DNA from: Saccharothrix carnea
Lineage (GTDB): Bacteria > Actinomycetota > Actinomycetes > Mycobacteriales > Pseudonocardiaceae
Direction: 5' to 3'
Length of the DNA stretch: 64,000 bases
Assembly (NCBI RefSeq): GCF_003014735.1
Contig: NZ_PYAX01000009.1
Location: 310,001-374,000 of the forward strand
The notes beneath the pieces were generated by a model. That model worked only from the letters and a program-made list of their open reading frames with translations. It was not told the DNA's origin and searched no databases. The translations under genes and the position numbers were made by a program. Positions 1-8,232 of the stretch are shown piece after piece; position 1 is the first letter of the stretch, and each line of letters opens with the position of its first letter.

Positions 1-182
1 GGTTCGCCCTCAGCGGTGGCCGGTCGGGCGGCGACTGGTTCGCCCGGTGCGGCGGCCTGCTCGCCGGCGGGCAAGCCGCCCGGTTCGGGGCCGGCGGCGT
101 CCGGCACAGGGGTGGCCGTGGGCTTGGTGGCGTCCGCGGGTGGCTCCGGGTTGGCGCGTGGCGGCTGGTCGGGCTCTGACAT
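1..182 (-). CDS. N-terminus of a Pro/Ala-rich protein, cut by the window edge
   Basis: Read leftward from an ATG at 182, an open frame runs off the window after 60 codons. It begins MSEPDQPPRANPEPPADA and continues as a low-complexity Pro/Ala/Gly/Glu segment with high GC in third codon positions. A strong ribosome-binding site (GGAG and AGGAG in tandem) lies 6-7 nt upstream of the ATG, which supports a real start. Such acidic, proline-rich N-termini are typical of actinomycete membrane or secretion-associated proteins that carry their folded domain further on. No domain is visible in the part present, so no function is assigned. Confidence 0.6.
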   Translation of the reverse strand, partial: MSEPDQPPRANPEPPADATKPTATPVPDAAGPEPGGLPAGEQAAAPGEPVAARPATAEGE

Positions 183-279
183 GGCGGAACTCCTGCTCTC
201 CCGTGCTGGTGACCGCCATGGTGCGCGATCGACCTGAGCGGATGCTGATGGTCGGCTGTAGGTCGGCTGTGAGTCCCGG

Positions 280-327
280 CGTCAGCATGTGTTGACGATT
301 ATGGAGGCGTCAGCATATGCTGACGAA
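280..327 (+). promoter_or_regulatory. Leaderless promoter covered by twin palindromic operators
   Basis: Two related 18-bp palindromes lie 28 bp apart centre to centre. The right one (308-325), CGTCAGCATATGCTGACG, is a perfect palindrome. The left one (280-297), CGTCAGCATGTGTTGACG, keeps the same outer half-sites. The left copy contains a -35-like TTGACG (292-297) and the right copy a -10-like TATGCT (316-321), separated by 18 bp. The ATG at 328 follows the -10 by 6 nt, so the transcript probably starts at the start codon. A repressor bound here would cover both promoter hexamers. Autoregulation by the following HTH protein is inferred. Confidence 0.6.
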
Positions 328-540
328 ATGGCTGCGATCGCCGACCTCGACCCGGCCGCGCACGGCGAGGACCCGGACGCCGGGCTGCGCGCCGTGGCCC
401 GCCTGCGCCGGCTGGTCGACCAGCTGGAAGCCGAACACGTCGCCGCCGCGCGCCGGGCCGGCTGGTCGTGGCGCGACATCGCCACCCGCCTGGGCGTCAC
501 CAAGCAGACCGTCCACCGCAAGTACGGCCGAGAGGACTGA
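328..540 (+). CDS. Small helix-turn-helix DNA-binding protein
   Basis: This 70-residue protein has a charged N-terminal helix (residues 15-38) and a C-terminal helix-turn-helix reading GWSWRDIATRLGVTKQTVHR, followed by a KYG tail. That layout is typical of small actinobacterial regulators paired with a ClpN-domain protein. An upstream ATG at 301 is in frame, but I chose 328 because a -10 hexamer lies exactly 6 nt before it and 301 would place the operator inside the gene. The downstream ClpN gene begins 3 nt after the stop, so the two are co-transcribed. The protein is a likely repressor at the twin palindromes; its signal is unknown. Confidence 0.75.
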   Translation: MAAIADLDPAAHGEDPDAGLRAVARLRRLVDQLEAEHVAAARRAGWSWRDIATRLGVTKQTVHRKYGRED

Positions 541-543
541 CCG

Positions 544-1284
544 GTGTTCCGAGGCGACCACCCCGACCTGAACCGCACCATCGGCCGCGCGCTCAAGCTC
601 GCCATGGACCTGGGCCACCCGCGCACCGGCAGCGAACACCTCCTGGCGGCCCTCGCCACCGGCCCACTCACCCCCGACCCGCTCACCGCCGACCCGACCG
701 CTGCAGGCCTGGTCGCCGCCGTCCTGGCCCGTCACGGCGCGACGCCCGCCGCCATCCGGGACGCGGCCCACCTCGCCGCGCCGCTCGGTGCGGGCGGCGC
801 GGTCGACCAGGCCGTCCTGGCGCCCCTCGGCGTCGACCTCGGCCGCCTGCTCGGCGGCACCCGCGCGCTGGACCGCCCCGCCCGCCGGGAACCGCTCCTC
901 CCGTTCGGCGCGGCGAAGGCACGTCGGCGCTCCGCCCGCCTCACCCCACCGCTCGGCCTGGACGCCCAAGCGGCGTACGAGGCGTCGTTGCGCCTGGCCC
1001 TGGCCCGTCGCGAACGCGAGCACCGCCCCGAACACCTCGCCCTCGCCCTCACCGCCCTGGACCCCGGCGTCGCCTGGGTGCTCAAGACCGCCGGCGTCGA
1101 CCGCGAAGCCCTCCTCGCCGACCTGGCCGCGACCTTCCCGCCCCCGCGCCGCAACCCCCTGCTCACCGTGGACCGCGGGATCGGCCACCGCGTCCGCCAC
1201 CGCGACCTCGTCCGCCGCTACGAACGCACCACCGGACGTGCCGTGACCTCGGCCGACGCGCTGCCCGCCCTGATCCGCGGCTGA
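544..1284 (+). CDS. Clp N-terminal (ClpN) repeat protein, partner of the HTH regulator
   Basis: The 246-residue product has two ClpN-type helical segments: residues about 1-85 (FRGDHPDLNRTIGRALKLA, then GHPRTGSEHLLAALA) and about 140-190 (the LDAQAAYEASLRLA region, then EHRPEHLALALTALD). The HTGSEHLL-like motif is the signature of the peptide-binding N-domain of ClpA/ClpC. No AAA+ Walker motifs are present, so it is not an unfoldase. Translation starts at GTG 544, 3 nt after the regulator's stop. In related genomes such proteins accompany the same small HTH gene. An adaptor or ligand-sensing role, perhaps controlling the HTH protein, is inferred; the true function is unknown. Confidence 0.7.
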   Translation: MFRGDHPDLNRTIGRALKLAMDLGHPRTGSEHLLAALATGPLTPDPLTADPTAAGLVAAVLARHGATPAAIRDAAHLAAPLGAGGAVDQAVLAPLGVDLGRLLGGTRALDRPARREPLLPFGAAKARRRSARLTPPLGLDAQAAYEASLRLALARREREHRPEHLALALTALDPGVAWVLKTAGVDREALLADLAATFPPPRRNPLLTVDRGIGHRVRHRDLVRRYERTTGRAVTSADALPALIRG

Positions 1285-1409
1285 ACACCCACCCGACCGG
1301 GTGATCCGCGGGACACCGGAGCGGCCGACCCGGTGCGCCGGAAAACCACTCGGTGAGCACCGATAACATCCTCGTCGAAGCAGGCACCTACGCGCACCGA
1401 GGAGTCACC

Positions 1410-3458
1410 GTGTCCCAGCCACGTCCCGCAGCCGCTCTCGCCCCACCTCGCGTGGTGGTGCCGGCGGGGACTACCGCGGGGACGGCGGTGCGTGAGGCGG
1501 GGCTGCCGGGCAAGGGCCCGGACGCCGTCGTGGTCGTGCGCGACCCCGAGGGCCACCTGCGCGACCTGTCGTGGACGCCGCAGGTCGAGGTCGAGGTCGA
1601 GGCGGTCGCCGCCGACACCGAGGACGGCCGCAGCGTCATCCGGCACTCCGCCGCGCACGTGCTCGCGCAGGCCGTGCAGCAGCAGTTCCCCGAGGCCAAG
1701 CTGGGCATCGGCCCGCCGGTCAAGGACGGCTTCTACTACGACTTCCGGGTCGACAAGCCGTTCACGCCCGAGGACCTCGCCGCGCTGGAGAAGCGCATGA
1801 AGTCGATCATCAAGGGCGCGCAGCGGTTCAACCGCCGCGTGGTCGAGTCGGTCGACGCCGCCAAGGCCGAACTGGCCTCCGAGCCGTTCAAGCTGGAACT
1901 GGTGGACATCAAGAGCGATGTCGACTCCTCGGAGATCATGGAGGTCGGCGGCGGCGAGCTGACCATCTACGACAACCTCGACCCGCGTTCCGGCGACCGC
2001 GTGTGGGGCGACCTGTGCCGCGGCCCGCACGTGCCGACGACCAAGCACATCCCGGCGTTCAAGCTGACCCGCGTCGCCGCCGCGTACTGGCGCGGCAACG
2101 AGAAGAACCCGCAGCTGCAGCGCATCTACGGCACGGCGTGGGAGTCGCAGGAGGCGCTGGACGCGCACCTGGAGCTGCTGGCCGAGGCCGAGCGGCGCGA
2201 CCACCGCAAGCTGGGCGTCGAGCTGGACCTGTTCAGCTTCCCGGACGAGATCGGCTCGGGCCTGGCGGTGTTCCACCCGCGCGGCGGGATCATCCGCAAG
2301 GCCATGGAGGACTACTCGCGGGCCCGGCACACCGAAGAGGGCTACGAGTTCGTCTACTCGCCGCACATCACCAAGGGCAACCTGTTCGAGACGTCCGGTC
2401 ACCTCGACTGGTACCGCGAGGGCATGTACCCGGCGATGCACCTCGACGCCGAGCTGAACGAGGACGGCACGGTCCGCAAGCCCGGCCAGGACTACTACCT
2501 CAAGCCGATGAACTGCCCGTTCCACGACTTGATCTTCAAGTCGCGGGGGCGGTCCTACCGCGAGCTGCCGCTGCGCATGTTCGAGTTCGGCGGCGTGTAC
2601 CGGTACGAGAAGTCCGGCGTGATCCACGGCCTCACCCGCGTGCGCGGCATGACGCAGGACGACGCGCACATCTTCTGCACCCCCGACCAGGTGCAGGACG
2701 AGCTGAAGTCGCTGCTGTCCTTCGTGCTGGGGCTGCTGCGCGACTACGGCCTGGACGACTTCTACCTGGAGCTGTCGACCCGCAACCCGGAGAAGTCCGT
2801 GGGCTCCGACGAGGTCTGGGAGAAGGCGACCGAGGCGCTGCGCGTCGCGGCCGAGGACTCCGGGCTCGAACTGGTGCCGGACCCGGGCGGCGCGGCGTTC
2901 TACGGGCCGAAGATCTCCGTGCAGGCCAAGGACGCGCTGGGCCGCACCTGGCAGATGTCCACCATCCAGGTCGACTTCAACCTGCCCGAGCGGTTCGAGC
3001 TGGAGTACACCGGCCCGGACGGCAACCGGCAGCGCCCGGTCATGATCCACCGCGCGCTGTTCGGCTCGGTGGAGCGGTTCTTCGGCGTGCTGACCGAGCA
3101 CTACGCGGGCGCGTTCCCGGCGTGGCTCGCGCCGGTGCAGGTGGTGGGCATCCCGATCGCGGACGAGCACGTCGACCACCTGCTCGCGGTGGCGAAGCAG
3201 CTCAAGGCGAAGGGCATCCGGGTCGAGGTGGACGCCTCCGACGACCGGATGCAGAAGAAGATCCGCAACCACACCACGCAGAAGGTGCCGTTCATGCTGC
3301 TCGCGGGCGGCAAGGACGTGGAGCAGGGCGCGGTGTCGTTCCGGTTCCGCGACGGCACGCAGGTCAACGGCGTGTCGGTCGAGCGGGCCGTGGAGACGAT
3401 CGTGGACTGGGTGGCACGGCGTGAGAACGCCTCGCCCACGGCGGAACTCGTCCAGTGA
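1410..3458 (+). CDS. thrS: Threonyl-tRNA synthetase
   Basis: This cytoplasmic class II synthetase charges tRNA-Thr. The 682-residue product has an N-terminal TGS domain, then the editing domain with [10 protein letters not shown] and CRGPH metal/active-site motifs, then the catalytic core (MNCPFHD zinc ligand region, [12 protein letters not shown] motif 3) and a C-terminal anticodon-binding domain starting near [12 protein letters not shown] 1410 is chosen as start because GAGGAG lies 6 nt upstream. An in-frame GTG at 1353 lacks such a site and would add 19 low-conservation residues. A TAACAT -10-like hexamer at 1364-1369 is a weak promoter candidate. The stop overlaps the HIT gene start. Confidence 0.97.
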   Translation: MSQPRPAAALAPPRVVVPAGTTAGTAVREAGLPGKGPDAVVVVRDPEGHLRDLSWTPQVEVEVEAVAADTEDGRSVIRHSAAHVLAQAVQQQFPEAKLGIGPPVKDGFYYDFRVDKPFTPEDLAALEKRMKSIIKGAQRFNRRVVESVDAAKAELASEPFKLELVDIKSDVDSSEIMEVGGGELTIYDNLDPRSGDRVWGDLCRGPHVPTTKHIPAFKLTRVAAAYWRGNEKNPQLQRIYGTAWESQEALDAHLELLAEAERRDHRKLGVELDLFSFPDEIGSGLAVFHPRGGIIRKAMEDYSRARHTEEGYEFVYSPHITKGNLFETSGHLDWYREGMYPAMHLDAELNEDGTVRKPGQDYYLKPMNCPFHDLIFKSRGRSYRELPLRMFEFGGVYRYEKSGVIHGLTRVRGMTQDDAHIFCTPDQVQDELKSLLSFVLGLLRDYGLDDFYLELSTRNPEKSVGSDEVWEKATEALRVAAEDSGLELVPDPGGAAFYGPKISVQAKDALGRTWQMSTIQVDFNLPERFELEYTGPDGNRQRPVMIHRALFGSVERFFGVLTEHYAGAFPAWLAPVQVVGIPIADEHVDHLLAVAKQLKAKGIRVEVDASDDRMQKKIRNHTTQKVPFMLLAGGKDVEQGAVSFRFRDGTQVNGVSVERAVETIVDWVARRENASPTAELVQ

Positions 3459-4003
3459 CCCAGCAGTACGAGGAGCAGGACGGGGTCGGGGTCGACGACG
3501 CGTTGCAGCGGTTGTGGACCCCGCACCGCCTCTCGTACGTGCGCGGCGAGGGCAAGGCGGTCGGCGACGAGCCGGAGGGGTGCCCGTTCTGCCGGGTGAC
3601 CGGGCTGGACGACGCCGAGGGGCTGATCCTGGCGCGTGGCGAGCTGGTGTTCGCGGTGCTCAACCTGTACCCGTACAACCCCGGTCACCTGATGGTGCTG
3701 CCGTACCGGCACGTGCCCGACTACACGGACCTGACCGCGGCCGAGACGGCGGAGTTCGCCGCGTTCACCCAGAAGGCGATGCGGGTGATCCGGTCCGCCT
3801 CCGGGCCGCACGGGTTCAACATCGGCATGAACCAGGGCGTGGTGGCGGGCGCGGGCATCGCGGCCCACCTGCACCAGCACGTGGTGCCGCGCTGGGGCGG
3901 CGACGCGAACTTCATGCCGGTGATCGGCCACACCAAGGTCCTGCCGCAACTGCTCGGCGAGACCCGCCAACTCCTCTCCGACGCCTGGACCACCACCCCT
4001 TAA
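3455..4003 (+). CDS. HIT-family nucleotide hydrolase/phosphorylase
   Basis: The 182-residue protein carries the histidine-triad motif [13 protein letters not shown] near residues 136-148, plus CPFCRV, a Cys pair common in actinobacterial members. It is the counterpart, by sequence pattern and position after thrS, of M. tuberculosis Rv2613c, described as a diadenosine-tetraphosphate phosphorylase. Translation is coupled to thrS through a GTGA overlap at 3455. In mycobacteria pgsA follows directly; here a palindromic repeat and a foreign-looking operon intervene. Hydrolysis or phosphorolysis of Ap4A-type nucleotides is the expected role. Confidence 0.92.
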   Translation: MTQQYEEQDGVGVDDALQRLWTPHRLSYVRGEGKAVGDEPEGCPFCRVTGLDDAEGLILARGELVFAVLNLYPYNPGHLMVLPYRHVPDYTDLTAAETAEFAAFTQKAMRVIRSASGPHGFNIGMNQGVVAGAGIAAHLHQHVVPRWGGDANFMPVIGHTKVLPQLLGETRQLLSDAWTTTP

Positions 4004-4005
4004 CC

Positions 4006-4082
4006 CGCGAGTCGAACGCTCAGGACCCGCGTGTCGAACGTCCTGAGCGTTCGACACGCGGGCGCTGAGCGTTCGACTCGCG
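4006..4082. repeat. Nested inverted-repeat cluster behind the HIT gene (repeat family 1)
   Basis: The element starts 3 nt after the HIT stop. An outer stem pairs CGCGAGTCGAACGCTCAG (4006-4023) with its exact complement (4065-4082). An inner stem pairs CCCGCGTGTCGAACG (4026-4040) with 4048-4062. The same 21-23 bp unit recurs at about 28092-28210 and 59579-59700. Because the half-units are alike, alternative pairings are possible. It could terminate transcription of thrS-HIT in both directions, but a dispersed REP-like identity is equally consistent. Confidence 0.8.
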
Positions 4083-4171
4083 CAGGTTTTTTGGGTTCGG
4101 GTTGAACGGGGGGTGGGGCTGTCTCGTTCAGACCGGGTGACCACGCCCGGCTGACGAGAGGCGCACACCCT

Positions 4172-5683
4172 GTGACGGCCATGACCGAGCCCACCGCCGT
4201 GCAAGGCTTACCCCCGGACGATCGTCCGCTGTTCCGACGATTCGGCAGCGGTCCGAGCGCGATACCGCCGTTCCACCGCATCCACCACGCCTTCGAGCAC
4301 CACGTCGCACGCTCGCCGCACGCGCGGGCGGTCGAGCACGAGGGCAACTGCCTGACCTACGCCGAACTCGACCACCGCGCGAACGTCGTCGCCGCCGAAC
4401 TCCTCGACGCGGGCGTCCGACCGGGCGATCACGTCGGCGTCTTCCTGACGCGGTCGATCCACCTGGTCGTCGGCATCCTCGCGGTGCTGAAGGTCGGCGC
4501 GGCCTACGTGCCGCAGGACGTCCGGATCACCCCGCGACCCCACCTCGACCACGTCCTGCGCACCGCCGACATCAAGGTCGTGCTGACCGTCCGCGAGCAC
4601 GCACCGCGGCTCGAAGCACCCACCGTCCTGGCCATCGACACCCTGCCCGACCGCCGCGTCACGGCACCGCGCGCGGAAGGCGGCGACACCGCCGTCGTCA
4701 TCTTCACCTCGGGCACCACCGGCGTCCCGAACGGCGTCCGCGTCACCCACGCGAACCTGTGCAACGTGCTCCTCACCGCACCCGGCGACCTGGGCATCAG
4801 ACCGGGCGACCGGGTCGCGCAACTGCTCAACATCGCGTTCGACATGGCGATCTGGGAGCTGTTCGGCGCCCTCGCCCACGGTGCCACGTCCGTCATCCGC
4901 GGCCGGGACATCGCGCACACGGCGAGCACCGCCACCGTCCTCATCGCCACGCCGGGTGTGCTGTCCACAGTGGACCCCGACGAGTGCCCGCACGTCCGGG
5001 CGGTCGCCGTGGCCGGGGAACGCTGCCCCAAGCCGCTGGCCGACGCCTGGTCCGCCCGCGCCGCTTTCCACAACGCCTGCGGCCCCACGGAAGTCACGAT
5101 CGTCAACACCGTGCAGCGCTACGACCCGCGCGTGGGCAGGCTGACCATCGGCCGCCCGGTCCCGAACACCACGGTCTACGTGCTCGACGAGGACCTGCGG
5201 CCGTGCCGGATCGGCGAGGTGGGCGAGATGTGGGCGGGCGGCGCCTGCGTCACGGCCGGCTACCTCGGCAACGACGTGCTCACCGCCCAGCGCTACCGCC
5301 CCGACCCGTTCCTCGGCGGCGACCACCTGATGTTCCGCACCAGGGATCTGGGCCGCTGGACGGCGGACGGCGAGTTGGAGCACCACGGCCGCACCGACGA
5401 CCAGGTGAAGGTGCGCGGCTTCCGGGTCGAGCTGGACGCGGTCACCTCCGCCCTGGAAACGACCCCCGGCTGCGTCCGCGCGACCACCGTCCTGCACGAC
5501 GGCGGGCTCGTCGGGTTCGTCAGCCCCGCCACCGTCGATCCCGGAGCCGCCTCGGAGGCGGTGGCCCGCGCGCTGCCCTACTACTGCGTGCCGACCCTGG
5601 TCATCGCCGTGGACGACCTGCCGTTGACCGCACGCGGCAAGGTGGACCGGGCCGCGTTGTCGTCGCTGGTGCCGGTCGCATGA
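4172..5683 (+). CDS. Stand-alone amino-acid-type adenylating enzyme (TmpL-like N-half)
   Basis: The 503-residue protein is a complete adenylate-forming enzyme with NRPS A-domain motifs: LKVGAAYVPQD (A2, 106-116), TSGTTGVPNGV (A3, 179-189, with Asn where Lys is usual), FDMAIWE (A4, Asp223 suggesting an alpha-amino substrate), NACGPTE (A5), FRTRDLGRW (A7), the DDQVKVRGFRVEL region (A8) and TARGKVDR with catalytic Lys490 (A10). No carrier or condensation domain follows. The start is GTG 4172 (GAGAGG upstream); ATG 4181 is possible. Its stop overlaps the membrane flavoprotein start (ATGA). Fungal TmpL carries an AMP-binding domain fused to such a membrane flavoprotein, so the pair looks like a split TmpL. 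The substrate is unknown. Confidence 0.85.
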   Translation: MTAMTEPTAVQGLPPDDRPLFRRFGSGPSAIPPFHRIHHAFEHHVARSPHARAVEHEGNCLTYAELDHRANVVAAELLDAGVRPGDHVGVFLTRSIHLVVGILAVLKVGAAYVPQDVRITPRPHLDHVLRTADIKVVLTVREHAPRLEAPTVLAIDTLPDRRVTAPRAEGGDTAVVIFTSGTTGVPNGVRVTHANLCNVLLTAPGDLGIRPGDRVAQLLNIAFDMAIWELFGALAHGATSVIRGRDIAHTASTATVLIATPGVLSTVDPDECPHVRAVAVAGERCPKPLADAWSARAAFHNACGPTEVTIVNTVQRYDPRVGRLTIGRPVPNTTVYVLDEDLRPCRIGEVGEMWAGGACVTAGYLGNDVLTAQRYRPDPFLGGDHLMFRTRDLGRWTADGELEHHGRTDDQVKVRGFRVELDAVTSALETTPGCVRATTVLHDGGLVGFVSPATVDPGAASEAVARALPYYCVPTLVIAVDDLPLTARGKVDRAALSSLVPVA

Positions 5684-6888
5684 CCACCACGCGCACCGGC
5701 ACACCGACGGCGTCGTGGCTGAGGAGGCGCCCGTTCACCCACCACAACCGGCTCGCCGTCGCGGTGATCCTGGTCAACGTGGTCGCGGCGTTCGCCGTGG
5801 ACGACGCGCAGGCGCTCGCGGACCTGGTCGCCGCCAACGTCGCCCTGGCCGTGCTGATCCGCCAGCAGCACGTGATCAACCTGTTGTTCCGGCTGGCCAC
5901 CAGCGCGCCGACGACGTGGCCGCTGCGGGTCCGCTGGACGTTGGGCAAGGTCTACCACTTCGGCGGCCTGCACGTCGGCGCCGCGATCAGCGCCACGGCC
6001 TGGTTCGCGGTGCTGGCCTGGGTCCTGGACGACGCCCTGACCTGGACGATCCTCGCCCTGATGGCCGCGATGGTCGTGTTCGCCCTGCCCTCCCTGCGCG
6101 CCCGGCGGCACGACGTGTTCGAGCGCGTGCACCGCTTCGCCGGCTGGGCCGTGCTCGTGCTGTTCGCCGCGCACTCGGCCCGGCAGCCGGGTTTCGTCGG
6201 CTCGGCCCAGTTCTGGCTGCTCCTGCTGGTCGTCATCAGCGTCGCCCTGCCCTGGGCACGGCTGCGGCGCGTGCCGGTGCGGATCGTCCGGCCGTCGCGG
6301 CACGTCGCGCTGGTGTCGTTCGACCACGGCGTGACGCCGTTCGCGGGTTCCTCGACCGCGGTGAGCCGCCACCCGCTGCTGGAGTGGCACTCGTTCGCCA
6401 ACGTGCCGACGCCAGGCCGCACCGGTTTCCGGCTCACCATCTCGCGCGCGGGCGACTGGACGGGCGCGCTGATCGACGACCTGCCGACGCACCTGTGGGT
6501 CAAGGGCGTGCCCACCGCCGGTGTCGGCAACATCGACAAGCTGTTCACCAGGGTGGTGTGGGTGGCGACCGGCAGCGGCATCGGGCCGTGCCTGCCGCAC
6601 CTGCTGTCGGGTGAGACGCCTGCCCGCCTGGTGTGGTCCACCCGCACGCCGCGCGAGACCTACGGCGACGAGCTGGTGGACGAGATCGAGGCCGTGCAGC
6701 CGGACGCCCTGGTCTGGGACACCGTCCGCGACGGCAAGCCCGACCTGGTCGAGCTGGCGCTGCGCGCGCACCGGGAGTTCGACGCCGAAGCCGTGATCTG
6801 CATTTCCAACAAGAAGACGACCTGGCACGTCGTGGAGCAGCTGGAAGCGCGGGGTGTGCCCGCGTTCGGCGCGATCTGGGACTCGTGA
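5680..6888 (+). CDS. Six-helix membrane flavoprotein with FAD/NAD(P)-binding domain (TmpA/TmpL-like)
   Basis: The 402-residue protein has about six membrane segments (roughly 25-40, 45-60, 92-115, 120-138, 150-166, 177-192). His93, His98, His151 and His165 lie in or beside helices and could ligate heme, though this is not proven. A cytosolic ferredoxin-reductase-like half follows, with EWHSF near 235 in the flavin-binding position and GSGIGPC (298-304) for pyridine nucleotide. This matches the transmembrane plus FAD/NAD(P) part of the fungal TmpA/TmpL family. Start ATG 5680 overlaps the upstream adenylase stop; the crotonase gene starts 9 nt downstream. A redox role at the membrane is inferred; the electron acceptor is unknown. 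Confidence 0.8.
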   Translation: MTTTRTGTPTASWLRRRPFTHHNRLAVAVILVNVVAAFAVDDAQALADLVAANVALAVLIRQQHVINLLFRLATSAPTTWPLRVRWTLGKVYHFGGLHVGAAISATAWFAVLAWVLDDALTWTILALMAAMVVFALPSLRARRHDVFERVHRFAGWAVLVLFAAHSARQPGFVGSAQFWLLLLVVISVALPWARLRRVPVRIVRPSRHVALVSFDHGVTPFAGSSTAVSRHPLLEWHSFANVPTPGRTGFRLTISRAGDWTGALIDDLPTHLWVKGVPTAGVGNIDKLFTRVVWVATGSGIGPCLPHLLSGETPARLVWSTRTPRETYGDELVDEIEAVQPDALVWDTVRDGKPDLVELALRAHREFDAEAVICISNKKTTWHVVEQLEARGVPAFGAIWDS

Positions 6889-6897
6889 GGAGACTTC

Positions 6898-7707
6898 GTG
6901 GACTACTCGACCTTGCTCATCGACGAACGGGACGGCGTCACGACGGTCACCGTGTCCCGCCCGCGGGCGCGCAACGCGTTGTCCGGCCGGGTCCTCGCCG
7001 AGCTCGACCACTTCCTGTCCGGGATCCTGGCCGGGCGGGCACCGCGGGGCGTCATCCTCACCGGGGCGCCCGGTCCGGCGTTCATCGCGGGCGCGGACAT
7101 CCGCGAGATGGCCGTGATGACGCCGGACGAGGGCGAGCGGTTCGGGCTGCTCGGCCAACGCGTCACCCGGCTGCTGGAGGAGGTGCCGTGCCCGGTCGTC
7201 GCGTGCGTGGACGGCTACGCGCTCGGCGGCGGCTGCGAGATGGTGCTGGCGTGCGACTTCGCCTACGCGACCCGGCGCTCGGTGTTCGGCCAGCCGGAGG
7301 TCGTGCTCGGTCTCGTCCCCGGTTTCGGCGGGTGCGTCCGGCTGCAGCGCCTGGTCGGCCCCGCGGTCGCCCGCGAGCTGATCTACACCGGCAGGCACGT
7401 GGACGCGCCGGAGGCGGTGCGGCTCGGGCTCGTCAACGCGGTGTTCGACGACCGTGATGAGATGTTGGCCGTCGCACGCGCGGTGCTCGGCCGGATCGCG
7501 GGCAACTCTGCCTCGGCGGTGTCGCTGGCCAAGGCCGCGGTGAACGCCTCCGGCGGCACGACCGTCGCCGCCGGGCTGGCGTTCGAGCTCGACGCGTTCC
7601 GCGAGGCGTTCACCACCGACGACATGCGCGAGGGCACGGCGGCGTTCCTCGCCAAGCGCCGGCCCGCGTTCACCGGCGTCACCGGGGAACCGCTGCTCCA
7701 CGACTAG
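6898..7707 (+). CDS. Enoyl-CoA hydratase/isomerase (crotonase) family protein
   Basis: The 269-residue crotonase fold has an oxyanion-hole segment FIAGADIREM near residue 64 and a central GYALGGGCEMVLACDF block. Both catalytic glutamates of classical hydratases are kept: GGGCE, and GQPE exactly 20 residues later. Hydratase chemistry is therefore possible, unlike in many family members. GTG 6898 is preceded by GAGGAG at 6886-6891. The gene sits 9 nt after the membrane flavoprotein and 15 nt before the sigma factor gene, so it belongs to the same operon. The substrate is probably an acyl thioester connected with the adenylating enzyme, but this is inference. Confidence 0.88.
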   Translation: MDYSTLLIDERDGVTTVTVSRPRARNALSGRVLAELDHFLSGILAGRAPRGVILTGAPGPAFIAGADIREMAVMTPDEGERFGLLGQRVTRLLEEVPCPVVACVDGYALGGGCEMVLACDFAYATRRSVFGQPEVVLGLVPGFGGCVRLQRLVGPAVARELIYTGRHVDAPEAVRLGLVNAVFDDRDEMLAVARAVLGRIAGNSASAVSLAKAAVNASGGTTVAAGLAFELDAFREAFTTDDMREGTAAFLAKRRPAFTGVTGEPLLHD

Positions 7708-7722
7708 CCGAGGAGGTGCGCG

Positions 7723-8232
7723 ATCAACGACAGTCACACTGCCCTGCTGCGCTCCCTCCACGACGAGCACGCGCCCGCCCTGTGGCGGTACGTGCGCCGG
7801 CTGACCGGGGACGACGAGCTGTCCCGCGACGTGGTGCAGGAAGCGCTGCTGCGGGCGTGGCGCAACCCCAAGGTGCTGGAACAGGGGTCGGCGGCGGCCC
7901 GCGCGTGGCTCTACACGGTGGCGCGCAACGTGGTGATCGACGAGCGCCGCAGCGCCCGGGCGCGCTGGGAGATCGGCTCGGAACGGCTGCCCGAGCGGGC
8001 CCGGTCCGACCACAGCGACTCCGCCCTGGACGCCTGGTTGGTGGCCGATGTGCTCACCCAGTTGACGCCGGAGCACCGCACGGTGATCGTGCGTGCGTAC
8101 TACATGGGCCAGTCGGTCGCCGAGCTGGCCGTCGCACTGGACCTGCCGGAGGGAACCGTGAAGTCCCGGCTGCACTACGGTCTGCGGGCGCTGCGGCTGG
8201 CGCTGGAGGAGAAAGGGGTCACCGGACGTTGA
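7723..8232 (+). CDS. ECF RNA polymerase sigma factor with apparent ATC start codon
   Basis: The 169-residue protein has sigma region 2 (LWRYVRRLTGDDELSRDVVQ, then EALLRAWRNP, early) and region 4 (LTPEHRTVIVRAYYMGQSV, then AELAVALDLPEGTVKSRLHY). The reading frame of the usual N-terminus, xNDSHTALLRSLHDEHAPAL, begins at ATC 7723, 6 nt after a perfect AGGAGG (7711-7716). The in-frame TAG of the crotonase gene lies at 7705, and no ATG/GTG/TTG intervenes. The next GTG (7792) would delete the start of region 2. An ATC initiation codon is therefore the best reading. It resembles SigL-like ECF factors paired with zinc anti-sigmas. The TTGA overlap couples it to the anti-sigma gene. Confidence 0.85.
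   Translation: MNDSHTALLRSLHDEHAPALWRYVRRLTGDDELSRDVVQEALLRAWRNPKVLEQGSAAARAWLYTVARNVVIDERRSARARWEIGSERLPERARSDHSDSALDAWLVADVLTQLTPEHRTVIVRAYYMGQSVAELAVALDLPEGTVKSRLHYGLRALRLALEEKGVTGR

Noticed and set aside
4172..5683. Adenylating enzyme as part of a non-ribosomal peptide synthetase cluster
   Set aside because: No carrier, condensation or thioesterase domains in the window, and the protein ends just after motif A10.
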